Source of the DNA: DASWJZ01 sp963846475
GTDB taxonomy: Bacteria > Pseudomonadota > Alphaproteobacteria > Rhizobiales > Afifellaceae
NCBI GenBank assembly: GCA_963846475.1
Contig: CAWJVZ010000004.1
Location: 3,162,001 to 3,226,000 of the forward strand
Length of the DNA stretch: 64,000 bases
Direction: 5' to 3'
The notes under the pieces were generated by a model. It made no database searches, was not told the DNA's origin, and was given only the letters and a program-made list of their open reading frames with translations. The translations under genes and the position numbers were made by a program. Each line of letters begins with the position of its first letter. Position 1 is the stretch's first letter. This document shows positions 45,953-54,359 of the stretch, piece after piece.

Positions 45953-46327
45953 ATGGCAGTAAAAATCAGACTGGCGCGGGCCGGCGCCAAGAAGCGGCCC
46001 TTCTACCGCATCGTGGCGGCCGACGAGCGGGCGCCGCGCGACGGCCGCTTCATCGAAAAGCTCGGCACCTACAACCCGCTGCTGCCGAGCGACTCGGCGG
46101 AGCGCGTGACGCTCGACATCGAGCGCATCCAGCATTGGCTGGCGCACGGCGCCCAGCCGACCGACCGGGTGCTGCGCTTTCTTGACAAGGCCGGCGTGTC
46201 GACGCGCCCGGCGCGCAACAACCCGCAGAAGGCCGAGCCCGGCACCAAGGCCAAGGAGCGCGTCGAGGCCCGCCGCCAGAAGGCCGAGGCGGCCAGCGCG
46301 CCGGCCGAGGGAGCGGCGACGGAGTAG
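45953..46327 (+). CDS. rpsP: 30S ribosomal protein S16
   Basis: This 124-residue S16 opens AVKIRLARAGAKKRPFYRIV, then RDGRFIEKLGTYNPLLP and RIQHWLAHGAQPTDRVLRFL. The Lys/Ala/Glu-rich tail is typical of alphaproteobacteria. It follows ffh by 35 bases, behind a purine-rich GAAAGGACG site. In most relatives rimM follows at once; here two small ORFs lie between. Confidence 0.97.
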   Translation: MAVKIRLARAGAKKRPFYRIVAADERAPRDGRFIEKLGTYNPLLPSDSAERVTLDIERIQHWLAHGAQPTDRVLRFLDKAGVSTRPARNNPQKAEPGTKAKERVEARRQKAEAASAPAEGAATE

Positions 46328-46421
46328 GTCGAAGCTGGATGGCTTCACACAACGGGGCCATCCGGTTGCCTACCGACGCGTTCATACCTATCCTTCATTG
46401 CAGGTGGTGGTGGTTCGCGAA

Positions 46422-46655
46422 ATGGTCAGCGGCTCGGATATCGAAGACCGGCGATCGGAGTACGTCTCTCCCACGGATCGCATTCTGATGCGTTTGGCCG
46501 CTTATTTCATCTTGGAGCCGATCGCGTCGGCGCTAGCGCTGGGCCTGCTGCTTGGCGGTATCGGCGGCAATATGGCCTCGTTTGCGTTTGGTGTGTTCGT
46601 CGGTCTCGTTGCGGCTTCTGTTCTGCGGCAGAAACACCGGGATGGCCGGCTTTGA
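46422..46655 (+). CDS. Small membrane protein of unknown function in the rpsP-rimM interval
   Basis: This 77-residue product has a charged start (MVSGSDIEDRRSEYVSPTDR) followed by two hydrophobic helices (YFILEPIASALALGLLLGGI and ASFAFGVFVGLVAASVL) and a basic end. A GTG 12 bases upstream is an alternative start. Its stop lies inside the next small ORF (14-base overlap), so the two are coupled. I recognise no family. Its codon use is less GC-rich than rpsP and rimM. Confidence 0.6.
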   Translation: MVSGSDIEDRRSEYVSPTDRILMRLAAYFILEPIASALALGLLLGGIGGNMASFAFGVFVGLVAASVLRQKHRDGRL

Positions 46656-46881
46656 TCCGAAGGCATACGGCATCGATAGCCGCACGGATGTCGGTCTCTT
46701 CCTGTTTTTAGGCGGCTTGGTCGGCTTCGTGGAAGCAATCGTCAACTTCGCTCAAAGCGATCCGTTGACGGTAGGCGCCATGTTCGGTGTTGCCGCGGTG
46801 GGTGCCAAAAAGCTGTTGCTGGGCTCGGATACCAGTCGGCCGCACGATCCGGGCAAAGATCCCCCCCGAACGTCGGCCTGA
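46642..46881 (+). CDS. Second small membrane protein in the rpsP-rimM interval
   Basis: This 79-residue product reads MAGFDPKAYGIDSRTDVGLF, then LFLGGLVGFVEAIVNFAQSD and VGAMFGVAAVGAKKLLLGSD, with two hydrophobic segments and a hydrophilic tail. It overlaps the previous ORF by 14 bases and ends 12 bases before rimM. It matches no family I know. The two proteins are similar in size and topology and may form a pair. Confidence 0.6.
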   Translation: MAGFDPKAYGIDSRTDVGLFLFLGGLVGFVEAIVNFAQSDPLTVGAMFGVAAVGAKKLLLGSDTSRPHDPGKDPPRTSA

Positions 46882-46893
46882 GACCTTTCCAGC

Positions 46894-47421
46894 GTGCCCG
46901 ACATCCTCCTCGCCCGCATCGGCGCGCCGCATGGCGTGCGCGGCGAAGTGCGGGTGAAGAGCTTTGCCGAGGACGCCGAGTCGCTCAAGCGCTACAGCCC
47001 GCTCGCCGGCGCTGACGGCCGGCTTTTCCATGTCGAGCGGCTGCGTCCGGCCAAGGAAGTCCTGGTGGTAAAATTCCGCGGTGTCGACGATCGCGACGCC
47101 GCCGAGGCGCTGAACGGCGTCGATCTCTACGTGGATCGCGAACGCCTTCCCGCCGCCGACGAGGACGAGTTCTATCATGCCGACCTGATCGGGCTCGCCG
47201 CATTCAGCGAGGCCGGCGAGGCGCTCGGCACCGTGATCGCCGTCCACGATTTTGGCGCCGGCGACATCCTGGAGATCGCCCCCTCGCGCGGCACGTCGCT
47301 GCTCTTCCCGTTCACCCGGTCGACGGTGCCGCTGGTCGACATCGGGGCCGGCCGCATCGTGGTTGCACCGCCCGCCGAGATCGACGATGAGGAGCCCGCA
47401 CAGGAGGGGGAGACAGAATGA
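46894..47421 (+). CDS. rimM: Ribosome maturation factor RimM
   Basis: This 175-residue protein has the N-terminal RimM barrel (ILLARIGAPHGVRGEVRVKS, EVLVVKFRGVDDRDAAEALN) and the PRC-type C-terminal domain (EFYHADLIGLAAFSEAGEAL, DILEIAPSRGTSLLFPF). It helps assemble the 30S head around S19. The start is GTG at 46894. It overlaps the ABM gene by four bases (ATGA). Confidence 0.95.
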   Translation: MPDILLARIGAPHGVRGEVRVKSFAEDAESLKRYSPLAGADGRLFHVERLRPAKEVLVVKFRGVDDRDAAEALNGVDLYVDRERLPAADEDEFYHADLIGLAAFSEAGEALGTVIAVHDFGAGDILEIAPSRGTSLLFPFTRSTVPLVDIGAGRIVVAPPAEIDDEEPAQEGETE

Positions 47422-47720
47422 TCATCGTCGCCGGCACGTTTCGCGTCCCCGCGGACAAGATCCAGGCGCTGCAGCCGCATGCAAAGGCCGTGATCGCCGC
47501 CACGCGCCAGGAAGCGGGCTGCACGACCTACAGCTTCGCCCATGACGTGATGGATTCGGGGCTGGTCCGCATCTTCGAGATCTGGGAGACGCGCGAGCAT
47601 CTGGACGGGCACCTCAAGGCGCCGCACATGATCCCGTGGCGGGCGGCGCTCGCCGAGATCGGCGCCTCGGGGCGGGACATCAAGATCTATCGTGTCGAGG
47701 GCGAAGGCGAGCCGGTCTGA
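47418..47720 (+). CDS. Antibiotic biosynthesis monooxygenase (ABM) domain protein
   Basis: This 100-residue protein has a ferredoxin-like ABM fold: IIVAGTFRVPADKIQALQPH, AGCTTYSFAHDVMDSGLVRI, EIWETREHLDGHLKAPHM. Members are cofactor-free quinol monooxygenases (YgiN-like) or haem-degrading enzymes. It is wedged between rimM (ATGA overlap) and trmD (19 bases), so it is carried in the ribosomal operon though functionally unrelated. Confidence 0.9.
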   Translation: MIIVAGTFRVPADKIQALQPHAKAVIAATRQEAGCTTYSFAHDVMDSGLVRIFEIWETREHLDGHLKAPHMIPWRAALAEIGASGRDIKIYRVEGEGEPV

Positions 47721-47739
47721 CGGGGGAGTGCCTCCAAAC

Positions 47740-48453
47740 ATGGCCTGGCGCGCCACGATCCTCACCCTCTACCCCGAAATGTTCCCGGGGCCGCTGGGGC
47801 TGAGCCTGTCCGGCAAGGCGCTTGCCGCGGGCACCTGGAGCCTGGAGACCAAGAGCATTCGCGACCACGGGATCGGCACGCACCGCGTCGTCGACGACAC
47901 GCCGGCCGGCGGCGGCGCCGGCATGGTGATGCGCGCCGACGTGCTGGCGGCGGCGATCGACGCGGCGGTCGGGGCGGACGACAGCCGCCCTCGCCTGCTG
48001 ATGAGCCCGCGTGGTGTGAAGCTGACGCAGGCGCGGGTGCGCGAGCTTGCCGCCGGGCCCGGCGCGCTGTTGGTCTGCGGCCGCTTCGAAGGCGTCGACG
48101 AGCGCGTCATCGCCGCCCGCGCCCTCGAAGAGATCTCGATCGGCGATTACGTGCTCTCCGGCGGCGAGATCGCCGCCATGGCGCTGATCGATGCCTGCGT
48201 GCGGCTGCTGCCCGGCGTCATGGGGGCGGAGGCATCGGCCGCCGAGGAGAGCTTTGAGGATGGGCTCCTGGAATATCCGCACTATACGCGCCCGCAGGAT
48301 TTCGAGGGCCGCGCCATCCCGGAGGTGCTGACCTCCGGCCACCACGGCAACATCGCCGCATGGCGGCGCGCCGAGGCGGAGCGGCTCACCCAGGCCCGGC
48401 GGCCGGATCTCTGGGCGGCCCGCGGCGAGGACGGTCAGGCGCGCAGGAAATAG
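47740..48453 (+). CDS. trmD: tRNA (guanine-N1-)-methyltransferase TrmD
   Basis: This 237-residue SPOUT enzyme methylates G37 of tRNAs. It shows ATILTLYPEMFPGPLGLSLS, DDTPAGGGAGMVMRADVL, the knot residues LLMSPRGVKLTQ, CGRFEGVDERVI and EISIGDYVLSGGEIAAMALI, with ESFEDGLLEYPHYTRP. The start ATG at 47740 gives the correct N-terminus. The end overlaps the convergent TauE-like gene by 19 bases. Confidence 0.97.
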   Translation: MAWRATILTLYPEMFPGPLGLSLSGKALAAGTWSLETKSIRDHGIGTHRVVDDTPAGGGAGMVMRADVLAAAIDAAVGADDSRPRLLMSPRGVKLTQARVRELAAGPGALLVCGRFEGVDERVIAARALEEISIGDYVLSGGEIAAMALIDACVRLLPGVMGAEASAAEESFEDGLLEYPHYTRPQDFEGRAIPEVLTSGHHGNIAAWRRAEAERLTQARRPDLWAARGEDGQARRK

Positions 48454-49190
48454 TAGATCGCCAGCGCCGACCCGGTGGCGATGACGAAGCCGCGCACGAC
48501 CGAGATCGGGAATCTTCGCGCGATATCGACGCCGAACCAGCCGCCGACGACGACGGCCGCGACCAGCACCAGCGCCTCCGGCCAGGCGATCACGTCGCCC
48601 TGCACGAAGACGACGATCGACGCCGTCTGGATGACGATCGACAGGATGTGCTTCAGCGCGTTGATGCGGTGAAAGTTCTGCCCTTCGGTGATGCCGAGCG
48701 AGGCCAGCATCATGATGCCCATGCCGGCGCCGAAGAAGCCGCCGTAGATCGACATGGCGAACTGCACCAGCGTGGCGAGGAGCCGGTGGCGGAGATCCCT
48801 GTGCGGCCGGACCGGCAGATGTCTTGAGATTTGCGGGCCGAGCGCGAACACCGACGTGGCTGCGATGAGCAGCCATGGCACGAAATCGGCAAAAGTCTCG
48901 TCGTCGAGCGCGATCAGGATGAGGGCGCCGATCAGCGCGCCGATCGCGCTCGCCACGGCCAGCCAGATGGCGCTTGCCCAGATCGCTCCGAGCTCCTTGC
49001 GGTAGTTGATTGCGCTCGCCACATAGCCGGGCACCATGGCGACGGCGCTCGTCGCATTGGCGACGATCGGCGGCAGCCCGATCAAGGTCAGCGCGCCGAA
49101 GGAAAAGAACGTGCCGCCTCCGGCGACGGCGTTCAGCGTGCCGGAGAGGAGGCCGGCGGCGGCGAGGATCAGGATATCGCTGAGGGACAT
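48435..49190 (-). CDS. TauE/SafE family membrane permease
   Basis: This 251-residue protein has about seven to eight hydrophobic segments with the two repeated motifs of this family: GLLSGTLNAVAGGGTFFSFG and YGGFFGAGMGIMMLASLGIT. It likely exports sulfite or another organosulfur anion. It interrupts the otherwise plus-strand trmD-rplS order, inserted on the opposite strand. Confidence 0.92.
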   Translation of the reverse strand: MSLSDILILAAAGLLSGTLNAVAGGGTFFSFGALTLIGLPPIVANATSAVAMVPGYVASAINYRKELGAIWASAIWLAVASAIGALIGALILIALDDETFADFVPWLLIAATSVFALGPQISRHLPVRPHRDLRHRLLATLVQFAMSIYGGFFGAGMGIMMLASLGITEGQNFHRINALKHILSIVIQTASIVVFVQGDVIAWPEALVLVAAVVVGGWFGVDIARRFPISVVRGFVIATGSALAIYYFLRA

Positions 49191-49390
49191 GGCACGGCGC
49201 GGCGGGCAGCACCTAGCCGCTTTCGGCCGCCGGCGCCAGGAGAACGCCCGAATCTGCGGGCGTTTTTCGCGGCTCCCGCCATCGACAAGGCGGGCGTCGC
49301 TGTGTATATGCCCGGCAACTTCCGGGACGATTTTGGGACGAGGCGAACCTGGCCGAGCCGGGCGGATGCCGATGTCGCGAGGACAAGACA

Positions 49391-49879
49391 ATGAACCTGA
49401 TCCAGCAGATCGAGCAGGCCGAAATGGCCGCAATCGCCGCCAGGCGCGAGTTCCCGGACTTCGAGCCGGGCGACACGGTGCGCGTCCATGTGCGCGTCAC
49501 CGAAGGCACGCGCACCCGCCTGCAGGCCTATGAGGGCGTGGTGATCGCCCGCAAGGGCGGCGGCCTCCAGGAGAGCTTCACCGTCCGCAAAATCTCCTAC
49601 GGCGAGGGCGTCGAGCGCGTCTTCCCGATGTATTCGCCGATGGTGGAGCAGGTCGAGGTGGTGCGCCGCGGCAAGGTGCGACGCGCCAAGCTTTATTATC
49701 TCAGAGGCCGGCGCGGCAAGTCGGCCCGCATCGCCGAGGCGACGAACGTCCGCGCCAAGCGTCTGAACGAGGCGGCCCGCGAGGTCGCCGCGGCCGAAAA
49801 GGCCGAGGCGCAGGCGGCCAAGGAAGCGGCGGCCGCCGAATCGAGAGCCGCCAACGAGGCTGCCAGCAACGCTGCTTAG
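49391..49879 (+). CDS. rplS: 50S ribosomal protein L19
   Basis: This 162-residue L19 shows FEPGDTVRVHVRVTEGTRTR, LQAYEGVVIARKGGGLQESF, TVRKISYGEGVERVFPMYSP and RAKLYYLRGRRGKSARI. The long Ala/Glu-rich tail (AAREVAAAEKAEAQAAKEAA) extends beyond the E. coli length, as in other alphaproteobacteria. A terminator follows 48 bases after the stop, ending the ribosomal block. Confidence 0.97.
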   Translation: MNLIQQIEQAEMAAIAARREFPDFEPGDTVRVHVRVTEGTRTRLQAYEGVVIARKGGGLQESFTVRKISYGEGVERVFPMYSPMVEQVEVVRRGKVRRAKLYYLRGRRGKSARIAEATNVRAKRLNEAAREVAAAEKAEAQAAKEAAAAESRAANEAASNAA

Positions 49880-49926
49880 GCGGCTTACGCTCCCGGCTCG
49901 TCCCGGGGGCACGAGGATTGAACGAG

Positions 49927-49950
49927 GCGGCGCTCCCCGGCGCCGCTTTT
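49927..49950 (+). terminator. Rho-independent terminator after rplS
   Basis: GCGGCGC (49927-49933) and GCGCCGC (49940-49946) form a perfect 7-base stem with a 6-base loop, followed at once by TTTT and then CATTTT. Position and structure fit an intrinsic terminator closing the ffh-rplS transcription unit. Confidence 0.85.
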
Positions 49951-50000
49951 CATTTTAGAGTTGTCGTGTGCACGTTTTGTAGTGGCGTCGGGAGGCCGGT

Positions 50001-50820
50001 ATGGACGATTTTTTCGCTGCGAACCGCCTGAACTGGGCCGACCGGGCGAAGCTGCATTCCACCGACACGACCGGCGCTTATCGCATCGCCGACGTCCTGG
50101 CGGGCGGCGACAATCTTGGGCCGATCGAAGCGGCCGAGATCGGCGACGTCGCCGGGCGGCGGCTGATCCATCTGCAGTGCCATATCGGCCTCGACACGAT
50201 CAGCCTCGCCGGACGTGGCGCCATCGCCAGCGGGCTCGATTTCTCCCCGGAGGCGCTGGCGGTGGCCCGCGACTTCGCGGCGCGCGCCGGCCGCGACGTC
50301 CGCTTCGTCCAGTCGAACGTCTACGACGCGCCCAAGAACTCTCGGCGAGACCTACGAGGCCGCCTACGTCACCTGGGGCACGGTCACCTGGCTGCCGGAC
50401 ATCTTTCGCTGGGCGAAGGTGATCGGCGACGTGCTGGAGCCGGACGGCTTCCTTTATTTCGCCGATACCCACCCCTGCGCCGCCGCCCTGGAGCAGGTCG
50501 ACGGAAAGCTCACGCCGCATTACGCCTGGCGGACGCCGCGGGAGAGCCCGATCCCCTTCGAGGACGCGATGACCTACACGGGCGACACCCGCGAGATCGG
50601 CAACCGGCGCTGCTACAATTGGATCCACCCGCTGTCCGACATCATCACCGCGCTCATGCAAAGCGGGCTGGCGCTGGAATGGCTGCACGAGCACGATCGG
50701 CTGCCCTACCGGCTTTTCCCGATGATGGTGCCGGCCGACGAGGACGGCCTTTATCGCCTGCCGGGTGAGATATCGCCCTTCCCGCTCGCCTTCTCGCTGA
50801 AGGCGGTGAAGCGCGGCTGA
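50001..50820 (+). pseudogene. SAM-dependent methyltransferase gene with a one-base frameshift
   Basis: The N-terminal half (NRLNWADRAKLHSTDTTGAY, LIHLQCHIGLDTISLAGRGA with the SAM motif, SGLDFSPEALAVAR) is in the frame of the ATG at 50001, which has GGGAGG upstream. The C-terminal half (TLGETYEAAYVTWGTVTWLP, DIFRWAKVIGDVLEPDGFLY, ending AFSLKAVKRG) is one frame over. One extra base in AAGAACTC near 50337 explains this. Repaired, it is a methyltransferase of about 272 residues. Everything else looks intact, so this could be recent decay or an assembly error. Confidence 0.85.
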
Positions 50821-50896
50821 GCGCGGCTTCTCGGCCCGCGGAGCGCTCTCGCGACGTTGAGTTCGCTTCCCGTCGACGCGGACGTAGTCTCGGCAG

Positions 50897-51598
50897 ATGA
50901 GCTTCCGCCTTGCCGTCGCCGCGCTGCTGCTCCTCGCCCGCTCGATCGCGGCCGGCGCGGAGGAAATCGTCGATCTGGAGCTGGTGCTCGCCATCGATGC
51001 GTCGAGCTCGGTCGACGCATCGGAATGGGCGCTGCAGATGGACGGCTACGCCGCCGCCTTCCGGGATAGCCGCATCCAGGCGGCGATCGGCTCGGGTCCC
51101 ACCAAGAGCATCGCCATTGCCGTGCTGGTCTGGGCCGATGCGACGGTGCCGAAATGGGAGAGCGGCTGGTTTTTGTTGGCGGCGCCCGCCGATGCCGAGC
51201 GTTTTGCGGGCTTCATGGCGGGCCTTCAGCGCGGCGCCGAGGGCGGTACCGGCATCGGCTCGGGGGTGGCCGCGGCGATCCGCCAATTCGACCGGAACGG
51301 CATCGCGGCGCCGCGCCAGGTGGTCGACGTCTCCGGCGACGGCCGCGAGACTCCGGCGCGCGAGGTCGTGGTGATGATGCCGATGGCGCACGCCATGGCC
51401 GAGGCGCGCGGCGTCACCGTCAACGGCCTCGCCATCCTCAACGAGGATGCCGGGCTGGCGGGCTGGTACCGCGACCACGTCATCGCCGGGGCTGGCAGTT
51501 TCGTGATCACCGCCGCGGATTTCGACGATTTTGCCGAGGCGATCGTGCGAAAACTGATCCGCGAGATCGAGCACCAGGAGCGGCTGACGAGGCGCTGA
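50897..51598 (+). CDS. DUF1194 family protein (von Willebrand A-like, secreted)
   Basis: This 233-residue protein has a signal peptide (FRLAVAALLLLARSIAAGA). The mature part begins with the metal-ion-dependent adhesion motif VLAIDASSSVDASEW, and DVSGDGRETPA and TVNGLAILNED complete the VWA-like layout. Members are periplasmic, probably adhesion or binding proteins, with no defined partner. It lies between a methyltransferase gene and the liv transporter genes on the same strand, with no sign of linkage. Confidence 0.88.
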   Translation: MSFRLAVAALLLLARSIAAGAEEIVDLELVLAIDASSSVDASEWALQMDGYAAAFRDSRIQAAIGSGPTKSIAIAVLVWADATVPKWESGWFLLAAPADAERFAGFMAGLQRGAEGGTGIGSGVAAAIRQFDRNGIAAPRQVVDVSGDGRETPAREVVVMMPMAHAMAEARGVTVNGLAILNEDAGLAGWYRDHVIAGAGSFVITAADFDDFAEAIVRKLIREIEHQERLTRR

Positions 51599-51747
51599 GC
51601 CATCCGCTCATCCCGGTTCGGCAGCGCCGACGGCCGCGGGACGGTTCGACGTGTCTTTCTCCCGGCAAAATTTTTGCGCAACGACCTGTCCCCGGAGAGG
51701 ACGTGCAGACCTCATCTGCGATAGCCTGAGCCTACGGCCCTACCCTG

Positions 51748-52674
51748 TTGGAAGTTCCCGCCCCGTATGAGCATCGCTTGAGCTTCGGCCCGCATCTGTT
51801 CCTCGCCGCGCTGGAAGGCATGGTCGCCGCGTCCGTCCTGGCGCTGACGGCGCTCGGCCTGTCGCTGGTCTTCGGCGTCATGCGCATCGTCAACGTCGCG
51901 CATGGCGAGTTCTACATGCTGGGCGCCGTCTTCGCCTGGTACTTTGCCGGCCTCGCCCTCGGCCACCCGGCGCTCGGCTTCCTCCTCGCGCTCGTCCTCA
52001 GCCCGCTGATCGTCGGCGCCGTCGCCCTCACCGCCGAGCGCCTGGTGTTGAAGCGCCTCAACTATAATCCCGAGGCGACGATCGTCGCCACGATCGGCCT
52101 TCTCTACATCCTCCAGCAGCTCGCACTGACCTTCTACGGCCCCGACGCAAGGCCGGTGCAGGCGCCGATCTCGTTCCGCGTGCAATTCCCCTGGTTCGGC
52201 TATTCCGGCTACAAGCTCGTCGTCATCGCGATGGCGGCGGCCCTCCTCGTCGCGACGTGGCTGTTGCTGACGCGGAGCCGACTCGGCCTCGTCATGCGCG
52301 CCACCCAATACGACCGCGAGATGGCCCAGGCGTTCGGCATTCCGGTCGACCGCGTCTACGCGCTGGTCTTCGCGCTCGGCGCGATGCTTGCCGCCGTCGC
52401 CGCCGTGCTGATCGTGCCGATCCAGCAGGCGCATTACCTGATGGGCCTCGACCCGCTCCTCCTCTCCTTCATCGTCGTCATCATCGGCGGCCTCGGCAGC
52501 ATCAAGGGCACCCTGGTCGCCGCGCTGGTCATCGGCATGAGCGACGGCATCATGTCGGTGTTCTTCTCGCCGACCCTCGCCAAGATTCTGGCGACTCTGC
52601 TGGTCGCGCTGGTCCTCGTCTTCCGGCCGACCGGGCTGTTCGGCAGCGCCGGGACCGGGCAGGCGTCGCGATGA
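51748..52674 (+). CDS. livH: Branched-chain amino acid-type ABC transporter permease LivH
   Basis: This 308-residue inner-membrane permease has about eight hydrophobic segments: SVLALTALGLSLVFGVMRIV, NVAHGEFYMLGAVFAWYFA, MRATQYDREMAQAFGIPVDR (cytoplasmic coupling loop) and SFIVVIIGGLGSIKGTLVAA. The start is TTG at 51748. The stop overlaps livM (ATGA). The substrate could be a branched-chain amino acid, amide or short-chain acid; no binding protein gene is in the set. Confidence 0.93.
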   Translation: MEVPAPYEHRLSFGPHLFLAALEGMVAASVLALTALGLSLVFGVMRIVNVAHGEFYMLGAVFAWYFAGLALGHPALGFLLALVLSPLIVGAVALTAERLVLKRLNYNPEATIVATIGLLYILQQLALTFYGPDARPVQAPISFRVQFPWFGYSGYKLVVIAMAAALLVATWLLLTRSRLGLVMRATQYDREMAQAFGIPVDRVYALVFALGAMLAAVAAVLIVPIQQAHYLMGLDPLLLSFIVVIIGGLGSIKGTLVAALVIGMSDGIMSVFFSPTLAKILATLLVALVLVFRPTGLFGSAGTGQASR

Positions 52675-53628
52675 GGCGGCTCGACCGGGCGGCGCTCGCC
52701 CATGTCGCGCTCGTCGCGCTCCTCTTCGGGCTGCAGTTCGTCCTCCCCGCCTATCATCATCTGAGCCTCGCCCGCATCATGGTGCTGGCGACCTTCGCCA
52801 CCGGCTACAACCTCCTCTTCGGCTATACCGGCCTCCTCAGCCTCGGCCATGCGATGTTCTTCGCCGCCGGCCTCTACGGCGCCGGCCTCACCGCCTATCA
52901 TTTCGGCTGGCAGGCGCCCGCCGCTTTCGCCGCCGGGATCCTCGCCGGGCTGGTCGTCTCGTTCGTCATCGGGCTGGTGGCGCTGAGGACGCGGGGCGTC
53001 TCCTTCATGATCGTCACCATGATGTTCGCCCAGGCCTTCTACCTGCTGATCCTCTATTTCGGCGCGGTTACCCATGGCGATGAAGGCTTTACGCTCCCGG
53101 ACGGCGCTCGCCGGTTCGACACCCTCGGGCTTTACGTCGACCTCGCCAGCCCGGTGCTCCGCTACAATCTTGCGCTGGCGCTGCTGGCGGCGGCGCTCGC
53201 CGTCACCTTCATCCTGGTGCGGGCGCCTGCCGGGCGCGTCCTCGTCGCCATCCGCGAGAACGAGGAGCGCACCATTATGCTGGGCTACGCCGCGTTCCGC
53301 TACAAGCTCTTCGCGCTCGCCCTCTCCGGCACGCTGTCCGCCGCCGCGGGTGCGGCTTACGCGCTGCTCTTCGCCTATGTCGGCGCCACCTTCGCGTCGA
53401 TCCAATATTCGATCCTGGCCGCTCCTGTGGACGCTGATGGGCGGCGTGGGCACGGTCGCCGGGCCGTTCCTCGGCACGCTCGCCATGTTCTACCTCATCG
53501 ATTTTTCCAGTGCCTATACGTCCGCCTATCTGCTCATCGTCGGCGTCGCTCTGGTTCTCCTCATCCTGTTCTTCCCGAAAGGCATCTTGGGGAGCGTCCG
53601 CGAGAAATGGCTGCCATGGCTGCCGTGA
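52671..53628 (+). pseudogene. livM: ABC transporter permease LivM gene with one inserted base
   Basis: The gene starts at ATG overlapping livH and encodes a typical LivM up to about residue 248: ARIMVLATFATGYNLLFGYT, GLLSLGHAMFFAAGLYGAG, VLVAIRENEERTIMLGY, then ATFASIQYSI. One extra C near 53414 then moves the frame; the rest (PLLWTLMGGVGTVAGPFLGT, then LLILFFPKGILGSVREKWL) continues in the next frame to a TGA at 53626. Without the extra base the protein would be about 318 residues. The stop overlaps the livG start region, so the operon layout is preserved. Confidence 0.88.
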
Positions 53629-54359
53629 CGCTGCTGGCGACGCAGAATCTCGGCCGCAGCTTCGGCGGCCTTCGCGCCGTCGACGGCGTCGATTTCGCGC
53701 TGCCCGCGGGCGAGATCCGCGCCATCATCGGCCCGAACGGCGCCGGCAAGACGACCTTCGTCGGCCTGATCTGCGGGCGCCTGCCGCCGACCGCCGGCCG
53801 GATCCTCTTCGAGGGCGCCGACATCACGGCCCTGCCGGCGCACCGCCGCGTCGGGCGCGGCATCGCCTACACTTTTCAGATCACCAGCATATTCGGCAAC
53901 CTCTCCGCCTTCGACAATGTCGCGCTTGCCGTGCAGAGCCGGCTGCAGCGGCAGTCGAAAAGCTGGGCGCCGCTCGACAAGGCCGAAATCGCCCGCCGGG
54001 TCGATGTGGCGCTGCAACAGGTCGGGCTCGCCGGGCGCCGCAGCGAGCGCGCCTCGGATCTCGCCTATGGCCATCAGCGCCTCCTGGAGGTGGCCATGGG
54101 CCTGGCGCTCGACCCTAAACTTCTGATCCTCGACGAGCCGACGCAGGGCCTGTCCGACGCCGAGATCGCGAAATTCTGCGAGCTGATCCGGGCGATCGCC
54201 GCGTCGGCGACCGTGCTCCTGATCGAGCACAACATGGCGGTCGTCATGGCGCTGGCGCACCGCATCACTGTGATGAACCAGGGCAGAATCCTGGCGGAGG
54301 GCAGGCCCGACGAGATCCGCGCCGACGCCGCCGTGCAGCGGGCCTATCTGGGGGCGTGA
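53616..54359 (+). CDS. livG: ABC transporter ATP-binding protein LivG
   Basis: This ATPase of about 247 residues has Walker A IIGPNGAGKTTFVGLICG, the Q-loop FQITSIFGNLS, a signature region LAYGHQRLLEVAMGLA, Walker B LLILDEPTQGLS and the H-loop LIEHNMAVVMALAHRI. The start is uncertain among ATG 53607, ATG 53616 and GTG 53625; all overlap the end of livM. It ends with TGATG shared with livF. It powers uptake together with LivF. Confidence 0.93.
   Translation: MAAVTLLATQNLGRSFGGLRAVDGVDFALPAGEIRAIIGPNGAGKTTFVGLICGRLPPTAGRILFEGADITALPAHRRVGRGIAYTFQITSIFGNLSAFDNVALAVQSRLQRQSKSWAPLDKAEIARRVDVALQQVGLAGRRSERASDLAYGHQRLLEVAMGLALDPKLLILDEPTQGLSDAEIAKFCELIRAIAASATVLLIEHNMAVVMALAHRITVMNQGRILAEGRPDEIRADAAVQRAYLGA

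Noticed and set aside
47680..49212. 510-codon minus-strand frame covering trmD and part of the TauE-like gene
   Set aside because: Low-complexity Arg-rich translation; both real genes are clear.
50330..50345. Programmed frameshifting as explanation of the broken genes
   Set aside because: The six +1 sites share no common slippery sequence, stop context or downstream structure.
52257..54359. Apparent 700-residue permease-ATPase fusion
   Set aside because: It joins livM and livG through the livM frameshift; the livM end lies in the other frame and livG has its own start.
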